DNA of 64,000 nucleotides from positions 1,612,001 to 1,676,000 of the forward strand of contig OZ219809.1 of NCBI GenBank assembly GCA_964291375.2, written 5' to 3'. Each line of letters opens with the position of its first letter. The stretch's first letter is position 1. Origin of the DNA: 3107 sp001483205. GTDB taxonomy: Bacteria; Pseudomonadota; Alphaproteobacteria; Rhodobacterales; Rhodobacteraceae. Below are positions 17,314-25,576 of this stretch, piece by piece. The notes beneath the pieces were generated by a model, which was given only the letters and a program-made list of their open reading frames with translations, was not told the DNA's origin and ran no database searches. The position numbers and the translations under genes were made by a program.

Positions 17314-17956
17314 GCGCGGATTGCATCTGGAGCGCCTGCACATCGCACTCGGTGATCAGGTGCTGGCCGATGTCACCGCCCGTATTGCGCCGGGCGAGGT
17401 GGTGACGATCATGGGGCCGTCCGGCTCGGGCAAATCGACGATACTGGCGGCGATCACCGGAACCGTTGATCCGGCCTTTGGCGTCTCGGGGCGGATCACT
17501 CTTGATGGCGCGGAGCTGGGCAATCTGCCGCCCGAGGCGCGCCGGGTGGGAATCCTGTTTCAGGACGACCTGCTGTTTCCGCATCTGTCGGTCGGGGCCA
17601 ATCTGGCATTCGGGCTGAGCCCGGCATTGCGGGGCCGGGCGGCACGGCACGCGGCCATCGAAAACGCGCTGGCCGGGGTCGGGCTGGAGGGGCTTGCCGG
17701 GCGCGACCCGGCCACCCTGTCAGGCGGTCAGCGGGCGCGGGTCGCCCTGATGCGGGTTTTGCTGTCAGACCCGCGCGCGCTGTTGCTGGATGAACCGTTC
17801 TCAAAGCTCGACAGCACCCGGCGGGAACAGATCAGGCAACTGGTCTTTGCCCATGCGCGCGAGCGGGCGCTTCCGGTTCTGCTGGTCACCCATGACCCGG
17901 CAGATGCCCGCGCCGCGGGCGGGCGCGTCCTGCATGTGGGGGGTGCCGGGGGCTAA
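17306..17956 (+). CDS. ynjD: ABC transporter ATP-binding protein (YnjD-like)
   Basis: 216 residues. Walker A GPSGSGKST near residue 37, signature LSGGQRARVALMR, Walker B ALLLDEPFSKLD and the switch His in LLVTHDPADARA. It powers the adjacent fused permease. The start overlaps the end of the permease gene. Together with 14171-17313 it makes a complete importer of unknown substrate. Confidence 0.9.
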   Translation: MAERGLHLERLHIALGDQVLADVTARIAPGEVVTIMGPSGSGKSTILAAITGTVDPAFGVSGRITLDGAELGNLPPEARRVGILFQDDLLFPHLSVGANLAFGLSPALRGRAARHAAIENALAGVGLEGLAGRDPATLSGGQRARVALMRVLLSDPRALLLDEPFSKLDSTRREQIRQLVFAHARERALPVLLVTHDPADARAAGGRVLHVGGAGG

Positions 17957-17963
17957 GCCGCGC

Positions 17964-19847
17964 CTATTCCGCCGCGTCCTGCCGGTCCCCGCCCAACCGC
18001 GCAACAATCGCCATCTCCAGTTCCGAGTTCAGCTCTTTCGCGCGCTCGATATACGCCTCATTGCGACTGACCGGCACCGCCGGATCCCACAACATCGCAA
18101 GCTCTTTCAGCGCATAGCGGTCAAGCTCATAAAAGGCTTTCTGATGCTCAGAGGCCTCGTATTCCGACAGCCCGGCGTTTTCCAGCACATAGCGCCCCGC
18201 GCGCATACTGCTGTCGAACATTTCCCGCACGATGTCATTCGCCCCGGCGCGATACAACTCGAATGTATGCAGCCGGTCATAGGCACGGGCGATAATATGC
18301 AGATCGGGCCGGATGCGGCGGGCATATTCCACCAGTTGCAGCGCCGATTTCCGGTCATCAACGGCGATGACGAAGACACGGGCGGTTTCGATCCCGGCGG
18401 CATGAAGCAGTTCCGGGCGGGTCGGGTCGCCGAAAAACCCCTTGAAGCCAAAGCGGCGCATCAACTGGATGGTCTTCAGATCGTGATCAAGCACCGTTGT
18501 CCTGTATCCGGCCAACTGAACCATCCGGTTGACCACCTGTCCGAACCGGCCCACCCCGGCGATGATGATCGGGGCCTGTTCGTCAATCGCATCAGGCTCG
18601 ACCTCAACATCAACCTCTCTGATCCGGGCCGAAAGATACTCATACAGCATGAAGAACAGGGGCGTCAGCAACATTGACAGCGCGATGATCAGCAACAGCT
18701 TCTGACCCAGGGCCGCGGGCAGGACATTCTGCTGCAACGCAAAGCTCGACAGCACGAAACCGAACTCGCCCGCCTGTGCAAGGCCAAGGGTGAACAGCCA
18801 GCGATCCCGCGACGCCATCCTGAACGCCCTGCCAAGCACATAAAGCACACCGCCTTTCAGGATCATCAGCAACGCGGCCAACCCGACAATATCGCCGAAA
18901 TCGCTCCACAATGCACTGACATTCATGCCCGCGCCGACGGTGATGAAAAATAGCCCGAGCAGCAGCCCCTTGAAGGGTGCGATGTCCGATTCGAGCTCGT
19001 GACGAAATTCAGAGTTGGCAAGAACGACCCCGGCCATGAACGCACCAAGCGCGGGCGACAAACCGACCAGCAGCATCAGAAACGCAATGCTGATCACGAT
19101 GAGCAGCGCCAGCGCGGTATACATCTCTCGCAGGCGGGTCTGGTGGATGAAGCGAAAGACCGGATTGATCAGATAGATGCCCGCCAGCACGATCAGCCCG
19201 ACCGCACCGAGCGTCACCAGCGTCACCCCCCATCCCGGCAGGCTCTCGATGAAGGTGCGGGCGGCCTCTGCCGGGCCTTCGGCCCCGTGCCCGTGCCCGC
19301 CATGGGCCTGACCGGCGATGTGGTTGTCTATGCCGGTCAGCGCCAGAAGCGGCAGCAGGGCGAGCATCGGGATGACCGCAATATCCTGCGTCAGCAGAAC
19401 CGAAAACACGGATCGCCCGCCCTGGGTCTGCATCAGCCCCTTTTCTGACATGGTTTGCAGCACGATTGCGGTTGAGGACAGCGATAGAATCATCCCCACC
19501 GCCAGCGCAGCGGGCCAGGGTTGCCCCAGAAGCGCCGCGGCAAGGGTGACCAGCAGCGTGGTTGCGGCGATTTGCAGGCCACCCATGCCGATCAGCCGGT
19601 CGCGCATGTCCCACAGCGCGCGCGGTTCCAGCTCCAGCCCGATCAGGAACAGCATCATCACCACGCCGAACTCGGCGAAATGCTGAAGCTCGCGGGTGTC
19701 GGTTCCGATCAGCCCCAGGGCAGGTCCGATCACAATCCCCGCCAGCAGATAGCCCAGCACTGACCCCAACCCCATGCGGGAAGCCAGGGGCACCGCGATC
19801 ACGGCGGCGGCCAGATAGATCGTGGCCTCGTAAAGAAAGCTCTCCAT
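17964..19847 (-). CDS. Kef-type monovalent cation:proton antiporter (CPA2) with RCK domain
   Basis: 627 residues. The N-terminal two-thirds is a Na+/H+-exchanger-type membrane domain with about 12 hydrophobic segments, including GLGSVLGYLLAGIVIGPALG. It is followed by a TrkA-N/RCK regulatory domain with the NAD-binding loop IIIAGVGRFGQVVNRMV. This is the KefB/KefC architecture; it exports K+ in exchange for H+, often gated by electrophile stress. A His-rich loop (AHGGHGHGAEG) lies between membrane helices. The start MESFLYEAT at 19847 is chosen because upstream codons lack membrane character. It is convergent with ynjD (seven bases apart). Confidence 0.88.
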   Translation of the reverse strand: MESFLYEATIYLAAAVIAVPLASRMGLGSVLGYLLAGIVIGPALGLIGTDTRELQHFAEFGVVMMLFLIGLELEPRALWDMRDRLIGMGGLQIAATTLLVTLAAALLGQPWPAALAVGMILSLSSTAIVLQTMSEKGLMQTQGGRSVFSVLLTQDIAVIPMLALLPLLALTGIDNHIAGQAHGGHGHGAEGPAEAARTFIESLPGWGVTLVTLGAVGLIVLAGIYLINPVFRFIHQTRLREMYTALALLIVISIAFLMLLVGLSPALGAFMAGVVLANSEFRHELESDIAPFKGLLLGLFFITVGAGMNVSALWSDFGDIVGLAALLMILKGGVLYVLGRAFRMASRDRWLFTLGLAQAGEFGFVLSSFALQQNVLPAALGQKLLLIIALSMLLTPLFFMLYEYLSARIREVDVEVEPDAIDEQAPIIIAGVGRFGQVVNRMVQLAGYRTTVLDHDLKTIQLMRRFGFKGFFGDPTRPELLHAAGIETARVFVIAVDDRKSALQLVEYARRIRPDLHIIARAYDRLHTFELYRAGANDIVREMFDSSMRAGRYVLENAGLSEYEASEHQKAFYELDRYALKELAMLWDPAVPVSRNEAYIERAKELNSELEMAIVARLGGDRQDAAE

Positions 19848-19998
19848 CACATCCTCATATCGGCAATGGCGCACCGGTTGGCGACGGCCCCGCGCCCTGC
19901 ATTCCGCGCCCCCGGCGAAAGCCTTTGACACTCTTTCACCGGTATGGCAGTTGGCGGCGACCTTGACCTAATGATGCCGACGATTGAAGGAAAAATCC

Positions 19999-20319
19999 AT
20001 GCCCAGGGAAGAATGGGGTGTAAAGCGCGTTTGCCCGAAGACCGGCAAACGGTTCTATGATCTGAACCGGACTCCGGTCATCAGCCCCTATACCGGTCTG
20101 ATCGTGGAGCTGGAGACCGGCAATAAGGCCCGCCTTGCACCCGCTGACATGAAGGGGACAAAGCCCGAGGATGATCTGGTGACGGATGATGAGGATCTGG
20201 AGGACGGGGCCACCGATGTGAACATGGACGATGATCTGCTGGAGGAGGACGATGATGACAACGTTTCTCTGGAAGAGATCGCCGATGTCGCGGGGGACAA
20301 CGGCGATGATGAGTCCTAG
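19999..20319 (+). CDS. TIGR02300-family small acidic protein
   Basis: 106 residues. The N-terminal half is basic with KRVCPKTGKRFYDLNR and PVISPYTG, as in the alphaproteobacterial TIGR02300 family; the C-terminal half is a run of Asp/Glu (LLEEDDDDNVSLEE). An AAGGA box precedes the ATG at 19999. Function is unknown. The single Cys and the acidic tail suggest a nucleic-acid or metal-linked role, which is inference only. Confidence 0.85.
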   Translation: MPREEWGVKRVCPKTGKRFYDLNRTPVISPYTGLIVELETGNKARLAPADMKGTKPEDDLVTDDEDLEDGATDVNMDDDLLEEDDDDNVSLEEIADVAGDNGDDES

Positions 20320-20443
20320 GCGTCATCGCCGGTAAGGGCTTGTAAATCCTGATTCGTGATTTTATGAGCTACGGGGCGCGTCGCGTTCAGCCCATTCGCG
20401 GCGCGCGCCCCCGACCGATTACATTCGCACATATCACCCTGCA

Positions 20444-20655
20444 AAGACCTCTGCATAATGACGCATCGGTGGCCAAACCGTCCGCCCGGCGGAACTGCCT
20501 GAGCAGCGCCTGCCTGCCCCCCGGCAGGCGCTATAGACGCCTCAACCAGTTGGAGCGTATGGACTTTATGGCAAGATCATCGCCAATTTAGACTTTCAAG
20601 AAAAGCGCCCGCCCAGGCAGGCGGCTGCCCGGCTACGCCAATATGCAGAGGTCTC
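20444..20655 (+). repeat. TIR repeat element, long form, copy 2
   Basis: 212 bases from AAGACCTCTGCATAATGACG to ATATGCAGAGGTCTC. It contains a perfect 10-base stem hairpin (AGCGCCTGCC at 20505-20514, GGCAGGCGCT at 20523-20532, loop of eight). Two CCGCCC direct repeats (20482-20487 and 20609-20614) bound the segment missing in short copies. Its last bases include the stop codon of the MarR gene (TCA at 20654-20656 on the plus strand). The 124 bases between 20320 and the element hold nothing recognisable. Confidence 0.88.
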
Positions 20656-21151
20656 AGTAAATATACCTGATCTGATCGGTCCAGTAACGTTCGACCCGTC
20701 TCAGCACATCGCCGATCTCATCCACACCGCCCTGGCCCAGAACGTTCCTCGCCTGCAACCCCTCGGCCTGACGTGCAAACAGCCCGGCGACAATATCGCG
20801 GATTTCCCGACCCTTGGTGGTCAGACGCACCCGGACGGCGCGGCGGTCAATCTCGCATCTCTGATGGTGCATATAGCCCATTTCCACCAACTTTTTCAGG
20901 TTATAGCTGACATTGGACCCCTGATAGTAACCGCGCGTCTTCAGTTCGCCCGCCGTCACCTCGTGATCACCGATATTGAACAGCAACAGCGCCTGAACCG
21001 CGTTGATGTCCAGAACGCCCACCCGTTCAAACTCATCCTTGATCACATCCAGAAGCAGCCGGTGCAGCCGTTCGACCAGCGCCAGCACTTCCAGATACCC
21101 GGCCACGAACACCTTGTCTTCCGCTACGGCAAGTTGTGACTGATAGCTCAT
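20654..21151 (-). CDS. MarR-family transcriptional regulator, LdtR-like
   Basis: 165 residues with a winged-helix DNA-binding region (VTAGELKTRGYYQGSNVSYN, then LKKLVEMGYMHHQRCEIDRR) and flanking dimerisation helices. The sequence resembles LdtR of Rhizobiales, which controls an L,D-transpeptidase gene and osmotic stress tolerance; that link is from family knowledge. The stop codon overlaps the terminal base of a repeat element, so the element sits directly behind the gene. An inverted repeat upstream (21198-21216) is a candidate operator. Confidence 0.85.
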   Translation of the reverse strand: MSYQSQLAVAEDKVFVAGYLEVLALVERLHRLLLDVIKDEFERVGVLDINAVQALLLFNIGDHEVTAGELKTRGYYQGSNVSYNLKKLVEMGYMHHQRCEIDRRAVRVRLTTKGREIRDIVAGLFARQAEGLQARNVLGQGGVDEIGDVLRRVERYWTDQIRYIY

Positions 21152-21197
21152 TGATGTTCTCCGCTGCCATTTGGCTTTGGGCGGAGTGTGGCGGGCA

Positions 21198-21216
21198 TTA
21201 GCGAATTTTTCGTTAA
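21198..21216. promoter_or_regulatory. Inverted repeat upstream of the MarR gene, candidate operator
   Basis: TTAGCGAATTTTTCGTTAA: two 8-base arms matching in seven positions around three bases. It lies 47 bases upstream of the MarR start and overlaps the stop codon of sdhE. MarR proteins bind such short palindromes and often autoregulate; a weak terminator role is also possible. Confidence 0.35.
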
Positions 21217-21488
21217 ATCCGGCTATTTGAATGGCAGACCGTGATCCGGGCGATCAGGTCGCGGTATCGTGCGGGGGCGGCGGCCTGCCCCGAGACCCAA
21301 GCGTAGAGGTCATGGTCGTTCTCTGCCAGCAGCCGCTCATAGAGGTCAAGCGCATCCGGCCCGAGCCGCGCCAGCCCGGATTGTGCGAAACCGCCGAGGA
21401 TAAGGTCCATTTCCCGCGTTCCCCGTCGACAGGAACGCATTTGCAGCCGCCTCAGCCGGATGCCGGGTGGCTCAGCCTGCGCCATCAT
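21213..21488 (-). CDS. sdhE: Succinate dehydrogenase flavinylation factor SdhE
   Basis: 91 residues. The diagnostic region RRLQMRSCRRGTREMDLILG carries the RGxxE motif of SdhE/Sdh5, which helps attach FAD covalently to succinate dehydrogenase. The rest (LYERLLAENDHDLYAWVSGQ) fits the family. The start overlaps the 3' end of the XRE regulator gene by 17 bases, so the two form an operon. Length matches the family (about 80-95). Confidence 0.9.
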   Translation of the reverse strand: MMAQAEPPGIRLRRLQMRSCRRGTREMDLILGGFAQSGLARLGPDALDLYERLLAENDHDLYAWVSGQAAAPARYRDLIARITVCHSNSRI

Positions 21489-21864
21489 CTTTCAGAATCA
21501 CCCGCAATCGTTCCTCCAGCCGCCCCAGCCGTTCGGCATTCCGGGCGGCCTGGGCACGTAAATCGCGAATCTCGGCCAGGATGTCACCCAGTTCCGGCAC
21601 CGGCAAGGGTTCGTCTGCGGGCCGGTCGAGGCCCGCCCCCTCGCCATTCAGAAGCCACATGATCGAGACATTTAGAACACCGGAGAGCCGCAAAAGCCGG
21701 TTCGAGCGCGGCTCCTGCATGTCGTCCTCCCACGCCCGGACCACCGCCAGCGTCACCCCCAGACGTTCGGCCAGATCGGCCCGGCTGAGACCTGCGGCCT
21801 CGCGCGCCCCCGCCAGCCGGTCGCCAAAAGTTGCGGTTTCGTCACTGAACCAGCCGGTCGTCAT
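21472..21864 (-). CDS. XRE-family helix-turn-helix regulator
   Basis: 130 residues (start MTTGWFSDETATFGDR at 21864). A Cro/C1-type HTH occupies roughly residues 12-65: DRLAGAREAAGLSRADLAER, LGVTLAVVRAWEDD. The C-terminus is a predicted coiled coil (LAEIRDLRAQAARNAERLGR). It lies directly upstream of and overlapping sdhE, which suggests it is a short regulator in the same transcript. Targets unknown. Confidence 0.8.
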   Translation of the reverse strand: MTTGWFSDETATFGDRLAGAREAAGLSRADLAERLGVTLAVVRAWEDDMQEPRSNRLLRLSGVLNVSIMWLLNGEGAGLDRPADEPLPVPELGDILAEIRDLRAQAARNAERLGRLEERLRVILKDDGAG

Positions 21865-21968
21865 GGCCACCATCCTGATCTGCCCCCTCTACCCCCGTGC
21901 AATCCGCTTGAATGCCCGACGGCGGCACCCTACGACACGGGGACAGAGACTTCAAACCGGTGTTTGCC

Positions 21969-23171
21969 ATGACCGATCTTTCCGCCCGGCTGTCGCGCGT
22001 CAAACCATCGCCGACCATTGCCATCAGCACCCGGGCCAGAGAGCTGGCGGCCGAGGGGCGCGACATCATCGCGCTGAGCGCGGGCGAGCCGGATTTCGAC
22101 ACGCCCGAACATATCCGCGCCGCCGCCATCGCCGCAATCAACGCGGGCCACACCCGATACACCGCGCCCGATGGTATCCCGGAGCTGAAGGCCGCAGTCT
22201 GCGCCAAGTTCCGCCGCGACAACGGGCTGACATACCGTCCCGATCAGATCAGCATCGGCGCGGGCGGCAAGCAGATTCTGCACAATGCGCTGATGGCCAC
22301 ACTTGATCCGGGCGACGAGGTGGTGATCCCCGCGCCCTATTGGGTCAGCTATCCCGATATGGTTCTGCTGGCGGGCGGCGTTCCGGTGATTGCCGGGGCC
22401 ACGCTTGAAAGCGCTTTCAGACTGACGCCCGCGCAACTTGACGCCCTGATCACGCCCAAAACCCGGTGGGTGATCCTCAATTCGCCGTCGAACCCAACCG
22501 GGGCGGGCTATGGGCGCGAACAGATGCAGGCGCTGACCGAGGTGCTGATGCGCCACCCCCATGTCCGGGTGATGGCGGATGACATCTATGAGCATCTGAC
22601 CTTCGGCGATTTCAGCTTTTGCACGCTCGCGCAGGTGGAACCTGGCCTGCTGGAGCGGACGCTTATCGTCAATGGCGTGTCCAAGGCGTATGCGATGACC
22701 GGCTGGCGGATCGGTTACGGGGCGGGTCCGGCGGAGTTGATTGCGGGGATGCGCAAGTTTCAGTCGCAATCGACCTCGAACCCCTGTTCGGTCAGCCAGT
22801 GGGCGGCGGTGGCGGCGCTAAACGGGCCGCAAGGGTTTCTGGCGGGGCGCAACCGGGTGTTTGCCAGGCGGCGTGATCTGGTGGTGGCGGCGCTGAATGC
22901 GGCCCCCGGTATTGACTGCCCGGTGCCGCAGGGCGCGTTTTATGTCTATCCTTCCGTTATGGGCTGCATCGGCAAGGTGAGTGCCGGGGGCGCGCTGATC
23001 GGGAGCGACGAGGATTTCGCGACGGCGCTGCTGGAGGAAACCGGGGTCGCGGTTGTCTTTGGCGCGGCCTTCGGGCTGTCCCCGAACATCCGCATCAGCT
23101 ATGCCGCCGCCGATGAGGTGCTGGCCGAGGCCTGTTCGCGCATTCACCGGTTCTGCGAGGGGCTGCGGTGA
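21969..23171 (+). CDS. aspC: Class I aminotransferase, aspartate aminotransferase type
   Basis: 400 residues of the PLP fold type I, subgroup I-gamma/AAT kind. Visible are SAGEPDFDTPEHI, NSPSNPTGAGYG, DDIYEHLTFG and the Schiff-base Lys in VNGVSKAYAMTGWRIGYGAG. It likely interconverts aspartate or prephenate-type amino donors and 2-oxoacids; paralogues are common, so the exact substrate is open. The ATG at 21969 (MTDLSARLSRVKPS) matches the family start. Confidence 0.9.
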   Translation: MTDLSARLSRVKPSPTIAISTRARELAAEGRDIIALSAGEPDFDTPEHIRAAAIAAINAGHTRYTAPDGIPELKAAVCAKFRRDNGLTYRPDQISIGAGGKQILHNALMATLDPGDEVVIPAPYWVSYPDMVLLAGGVPVIAGATLESAFRLTPAQLDALITPKTRWVILNSPSNPTGAGYGREQMQALTEVLMRHPHVRVMADDIYEHLTFGDFSFCTLAQVEPGLLERTLIVNGVSKAYAMTGWRIGYGAGPAELIAGMRKFQSQSTSNPCSVSQWAAVAALNGPQGFLAGRNRVFARRRDLVVAALNAAPGIDCPVPQGAFYVYPSVMGCIGKVSAGGALIGSDEDFATALLEETGVAVVFGAAFGLSPNIRISYAAADEVLAEACSRIHRFCEGLR

Positions 23172-23181
23172 GGGGGGGGCC

Positions 23182-24375
23182 TTACTGGCCAGAGGCCCTG
23201 CCTTGCAGGTCGTGCTTGGCCACGATGGTGTGCAGATTCCTCCAGTGAGGGCGGCTTTTGCCAACCGACAGAGGTTTATGATTGAGTTGAGTGCTCATTT
23301 CATGCGTCGCCTTCAGCAGCGGAGTCGCACAGTCGTTCCAAGCCACTTTGACCGCTTCAAAGCCACCGCGCCAGTGCATTTTACCAGTCAACGGATCGGA
23401 ATCCACATGCCAGCGGAATGCCGCTAGCATCGGATAAAGCATACCTTGAACCATGCGGTATTCTGCTTGCCGACCACTGAACATGAATGTCCAGTGTTTC
23501 TGCCTTTTACCTGGAGGCTTCTCCGAAAATGAAAGACTGCCCGGATTTCTTCCGATTTTGTCTTTCCATAGCTCATAGTATTGTTCTCGGATGATGTCAT
23601 GGAATTGAAGGATGTCCTTCAGCATCCCGCGCATGTTTTCAAAAGATTTGGGGTGTTCCTCGTATTCTTTCAGCGCCTTTGATTTCCTTTCATAGGCGAA
23701 AACCGGGTCTTGCTCTTCGTCATTTGAATGAAGTGCAACATTGAACAGGGTCATCAGCGCAACCAGATCCCGGGCATCGAACTCGCCCGGATCGTTTTCC
23801 GACCACGCAATCTTTTTGTAGTAAGGCTCGCCTTTCAGCTCCTCCTTGATCCAATGGAAGTGGCCGGCGAGATTGTCCAGACTCATATCCTCGACCTGAA
23901 CGGATGTATTGAGACCTCCGGCAATCTCAGGAATCCACATTTCCGGCACACCAACCCGTACTTCTACATTGACATATTGATCTTCGGGAAGGTCCGGATC
24001 GTCTTGCGCCTCTGTAATCAGGGTGTAGGTATGACCTCCATCGACAATACCATGCGTGCCGTTCAACATGCTGACTTCATACTTCTCGCCTCCAAGCGGC
24101 TTTACCCGGTCCGCAATGATAGTAATTCCCTTGTTCTTCAGGTGGAATGTTCCCGGTTCGCAGTCCCTGTTGAACAGGCTTTCACGCACTTTCTGATAAA
24201 CTCTTTTACGGGTTTTCGGAGTGCGGGCGTTGGGGTCTAGAGGAATCCCTTTCGGCAATTCAGGCACCGGTACGACAAACAGATGCCGTTCCATACCGTG
24301 TTTGTCTTTGAAGTTGGGATCGGGAATACGGCGGGCAGTCTTCGTGACAAAAGTCACGGTATTGTAATTGGCCAT
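23182..24375 (-). CDS. AIPR-family (abortive infection/phage resistance) candidate protein
   Basis: 397 residues. The N-terminal region has the AIPR/DGQHR-like pattern: FHLKNKGITIIADRV at residues 77-91 and LNGTHGIVDGGHTYTLI near 104-120. The rest is rich in Lys/Glu and aromatic residues and has lower GC than its neighbours. AIPR proteins were described in abortive phage infection and are common in defence islands, usually of unknown mechanism. Here it is a single gene between housekeeping genes, with its own promoter, a leader hairpin and a strong AGGAGG box. No methylase or nuclease partner is adjacent. Confidence 0.75.
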   Translation of the reverse strand: MANYNTVTFVTKTARRIPDPNFKDKHGMERHLFVVPVPELPKGIPLDPNARTPKTRKRVYQKVRESLFNRDCEPGTFHLKNKGITIIADRVKPLGGEKYEVSMLNGTHGIVDGGHTYTLITEAQDDPDLPEDQYVNVEVRVGVPEMWIPEIAGGLNTSVQVEDMSLDNLAGHFHWIKEELKGEPYYKKIAWSENDPGEFDARDLVALMTLFNVALHSNDEEQDPVFAYERKSKALKEYEEHPKSFENMRGMLKDILQFHDIIREQYYELWKDKIGRNPGSLSFSEKPPGKRQKHWTFMFSGRQAEYRMVQGMLYPMLAAFRWHVDSDPLTGKMHWRGGFEAVKVAWNDCATPLLKATHEMSTQLNHKPLSVGKSRPHWRNLHTIVAKHDLQGRASGQ

Positions 24376-24396
24376 TTGGCCCTCCTATGTTTGCGT

Positions 24397-24411
24397 GCAG
24401 CCTCCGGCTGC
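24397..24411. promoter_or_regulatory. Leader hairpin upstream of AIPR gene
   Basis: GCAGCC-TCC-GGCTGC is a perfect six-base stem with a three-base loop in the untranslated leader, between the promoter and the AGGAGG box. It could shield or expose the ribosome site or stabilise the message; it has no U-run after it, so it is not an obvious terminator. Confidence 0.4.
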
Positions 24412-24458
24412 CGTTCCAGATGCCCTGTGGGACCATCCAGTCCCCAAGGCAGGACCAA

Positions 24459-24487
24459 CACATAATCAACTACGATGATTTTGTCAA
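24459..24487 (-). promoter_or_regulatory. Promoter for AIPR gene
   Basis: On the minus strand a consensus TTGACA (24482-24487) is followed after 17 bases by TATGTG (24459-24464). The -35 box is perfect and spacing ideal; the -10 box is moderate. It lies in a short AT-rich patch about 85 bases upstream of the AIPR start and suggests independent constitutive expression. Confidence 0.55.
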
Positions 24488-24519
24488 GCCCCCTGTATAA
24501 AACCCCGCCCCACCCGACC

Positions 24520-25500
24520 TCAGATCATATCCGCCAGCATCGACTCCAGCCGCGCGCTGTCGGCGGCGAACGCCCGAATACCCTCGGCCAGCTTTTCGGT
24601 CGCCATCGCATCCGCATTCATCCGCCAGCGAAAATCGGCCTCTGTCAACGGCGCTTCGGGGGCCGCCCGCGCGCCCGTGTCCTCCAGCACCCGCGGCAAC
24701 GCTCCGGCATCAGCGGCCAGCTCATCCATCAGCGCCGGGCTGATCGTCAGCCGGTCACACCCGGCCAGCGCCCTGATCTCGCCGGTATTGCGGAAGCTCG
24801 CCCCCATCACCACGGTCCCGAACCCGCGCGCCTTGAAATAGCGATAGATCGCGGTCACCGACGCCACGCCGGGATCATTTTCCGCCGTGTATGTCACGCC
24901 CGGATTCGCGGCCCTATGCCAGTCGAGAATGCGGCCCACAAACGGCGAGATCAGAAAGACGCCCGCCTCGGCGCAGGCACGGGCCTGGGCAAAGCCGAAG
25001 ATCAGCGTCAGGTTGCAGTTGATGCCTTCCTTCTCCAGCCGTTCCGCCGCCCGGATGCCCTCCCATGTTGCGGCGATCTTGATCAGCAGGCGCTCGGCAG
25101 GCACCCCCTGTTCGGCAAACAGCGCGACGATCCGGCGGGCCTTTTCAACCGTGGCCCCGGTGTCAAAGGACAGGCGCGCATCGACCTCGACCGACACCCG
25201 GCCAGGCACCCGCCCGGCGATTTTCGCCCCGAAACCGACGGCAACCCGGTCGGCCACATCCGTGACCACCTGTGCATCGGGCAGAGCGGCCCGGTCCGCC
25301 CGCGCAATCGCCGCCTGTATCAGACCGGCATATTCCGGCATTTGCGCTGCTTTCAGGATCAGGGACGGGTTGGTGGTGGCGTCAATCGGCTGCAATCGTT
25401 CGATGGCGGCAATATCGCCGGTATCGGCGACCACCACGGTCATATCGCGAAGCTGATCAAGGGCAGATCGGGCGGGGGTTGGGGCGGCAACGGCGGGCAT
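24520..25500 (-). CDS. tal: Transaldolase
   Basis: 326 residues, TalB-like (subfamily 1 length). The N-terminal TTNPSLILKAA and the active-site region LLIKIAATWEGIRAAERLEK with the Schiff-base lysine are visible, as is the downstream CNLTLIFGFAQA. It moves a dihydroxyacetone unit between sugar phosphates in the non-oxidative pentose phosphate pathway. It lies next to rpe, another enzyme of the same pathway, on the same strand with a 76-base gap. Confidence 0.95.
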   Translation of the reverse strand: MPAVAAPTPARSALDQLRDMTVVVADTGDIAAIERLQPIDATTNPSLILKAAQMPEYAGLIQAAIARADRAALPDAQVVTDVADRVAVGFGAKIAGRVPGRVSVEVDARLSFDTGATVEKARRIVALFAEQGVPAERLLIKIAATWEGIRAAERLEKEGINCNLTLIFGFAQARACAEAGVFLISPFVGRILDWHRAANPGVTYTAENDPGVASVTAIYRYFKARGFGTVVMGASFRNTGEIRALAGCDRLTISPALMDELAADAGALPRVLEDTGARAAPEAPLTEADFRWRMNADAMATEKLAEGIRAFAADSARLESMLADMI

Positions 25501-25576
25501 CGGCGGAAATCCTGTAACGAGAGGGGCGGGCTTTCGCGGCCTATCCTAGCCGCCCGCCCCCGGAAAGGGAAGCGGA

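Noticed and set aside
20560..20591. Tiny frame MDFMARSSPI inside the repeat, also seen in copies 7 and 8
   Set aside because: ATG is lost in copy 5 and lengths differ; the hairpin covariation explains conservation better.
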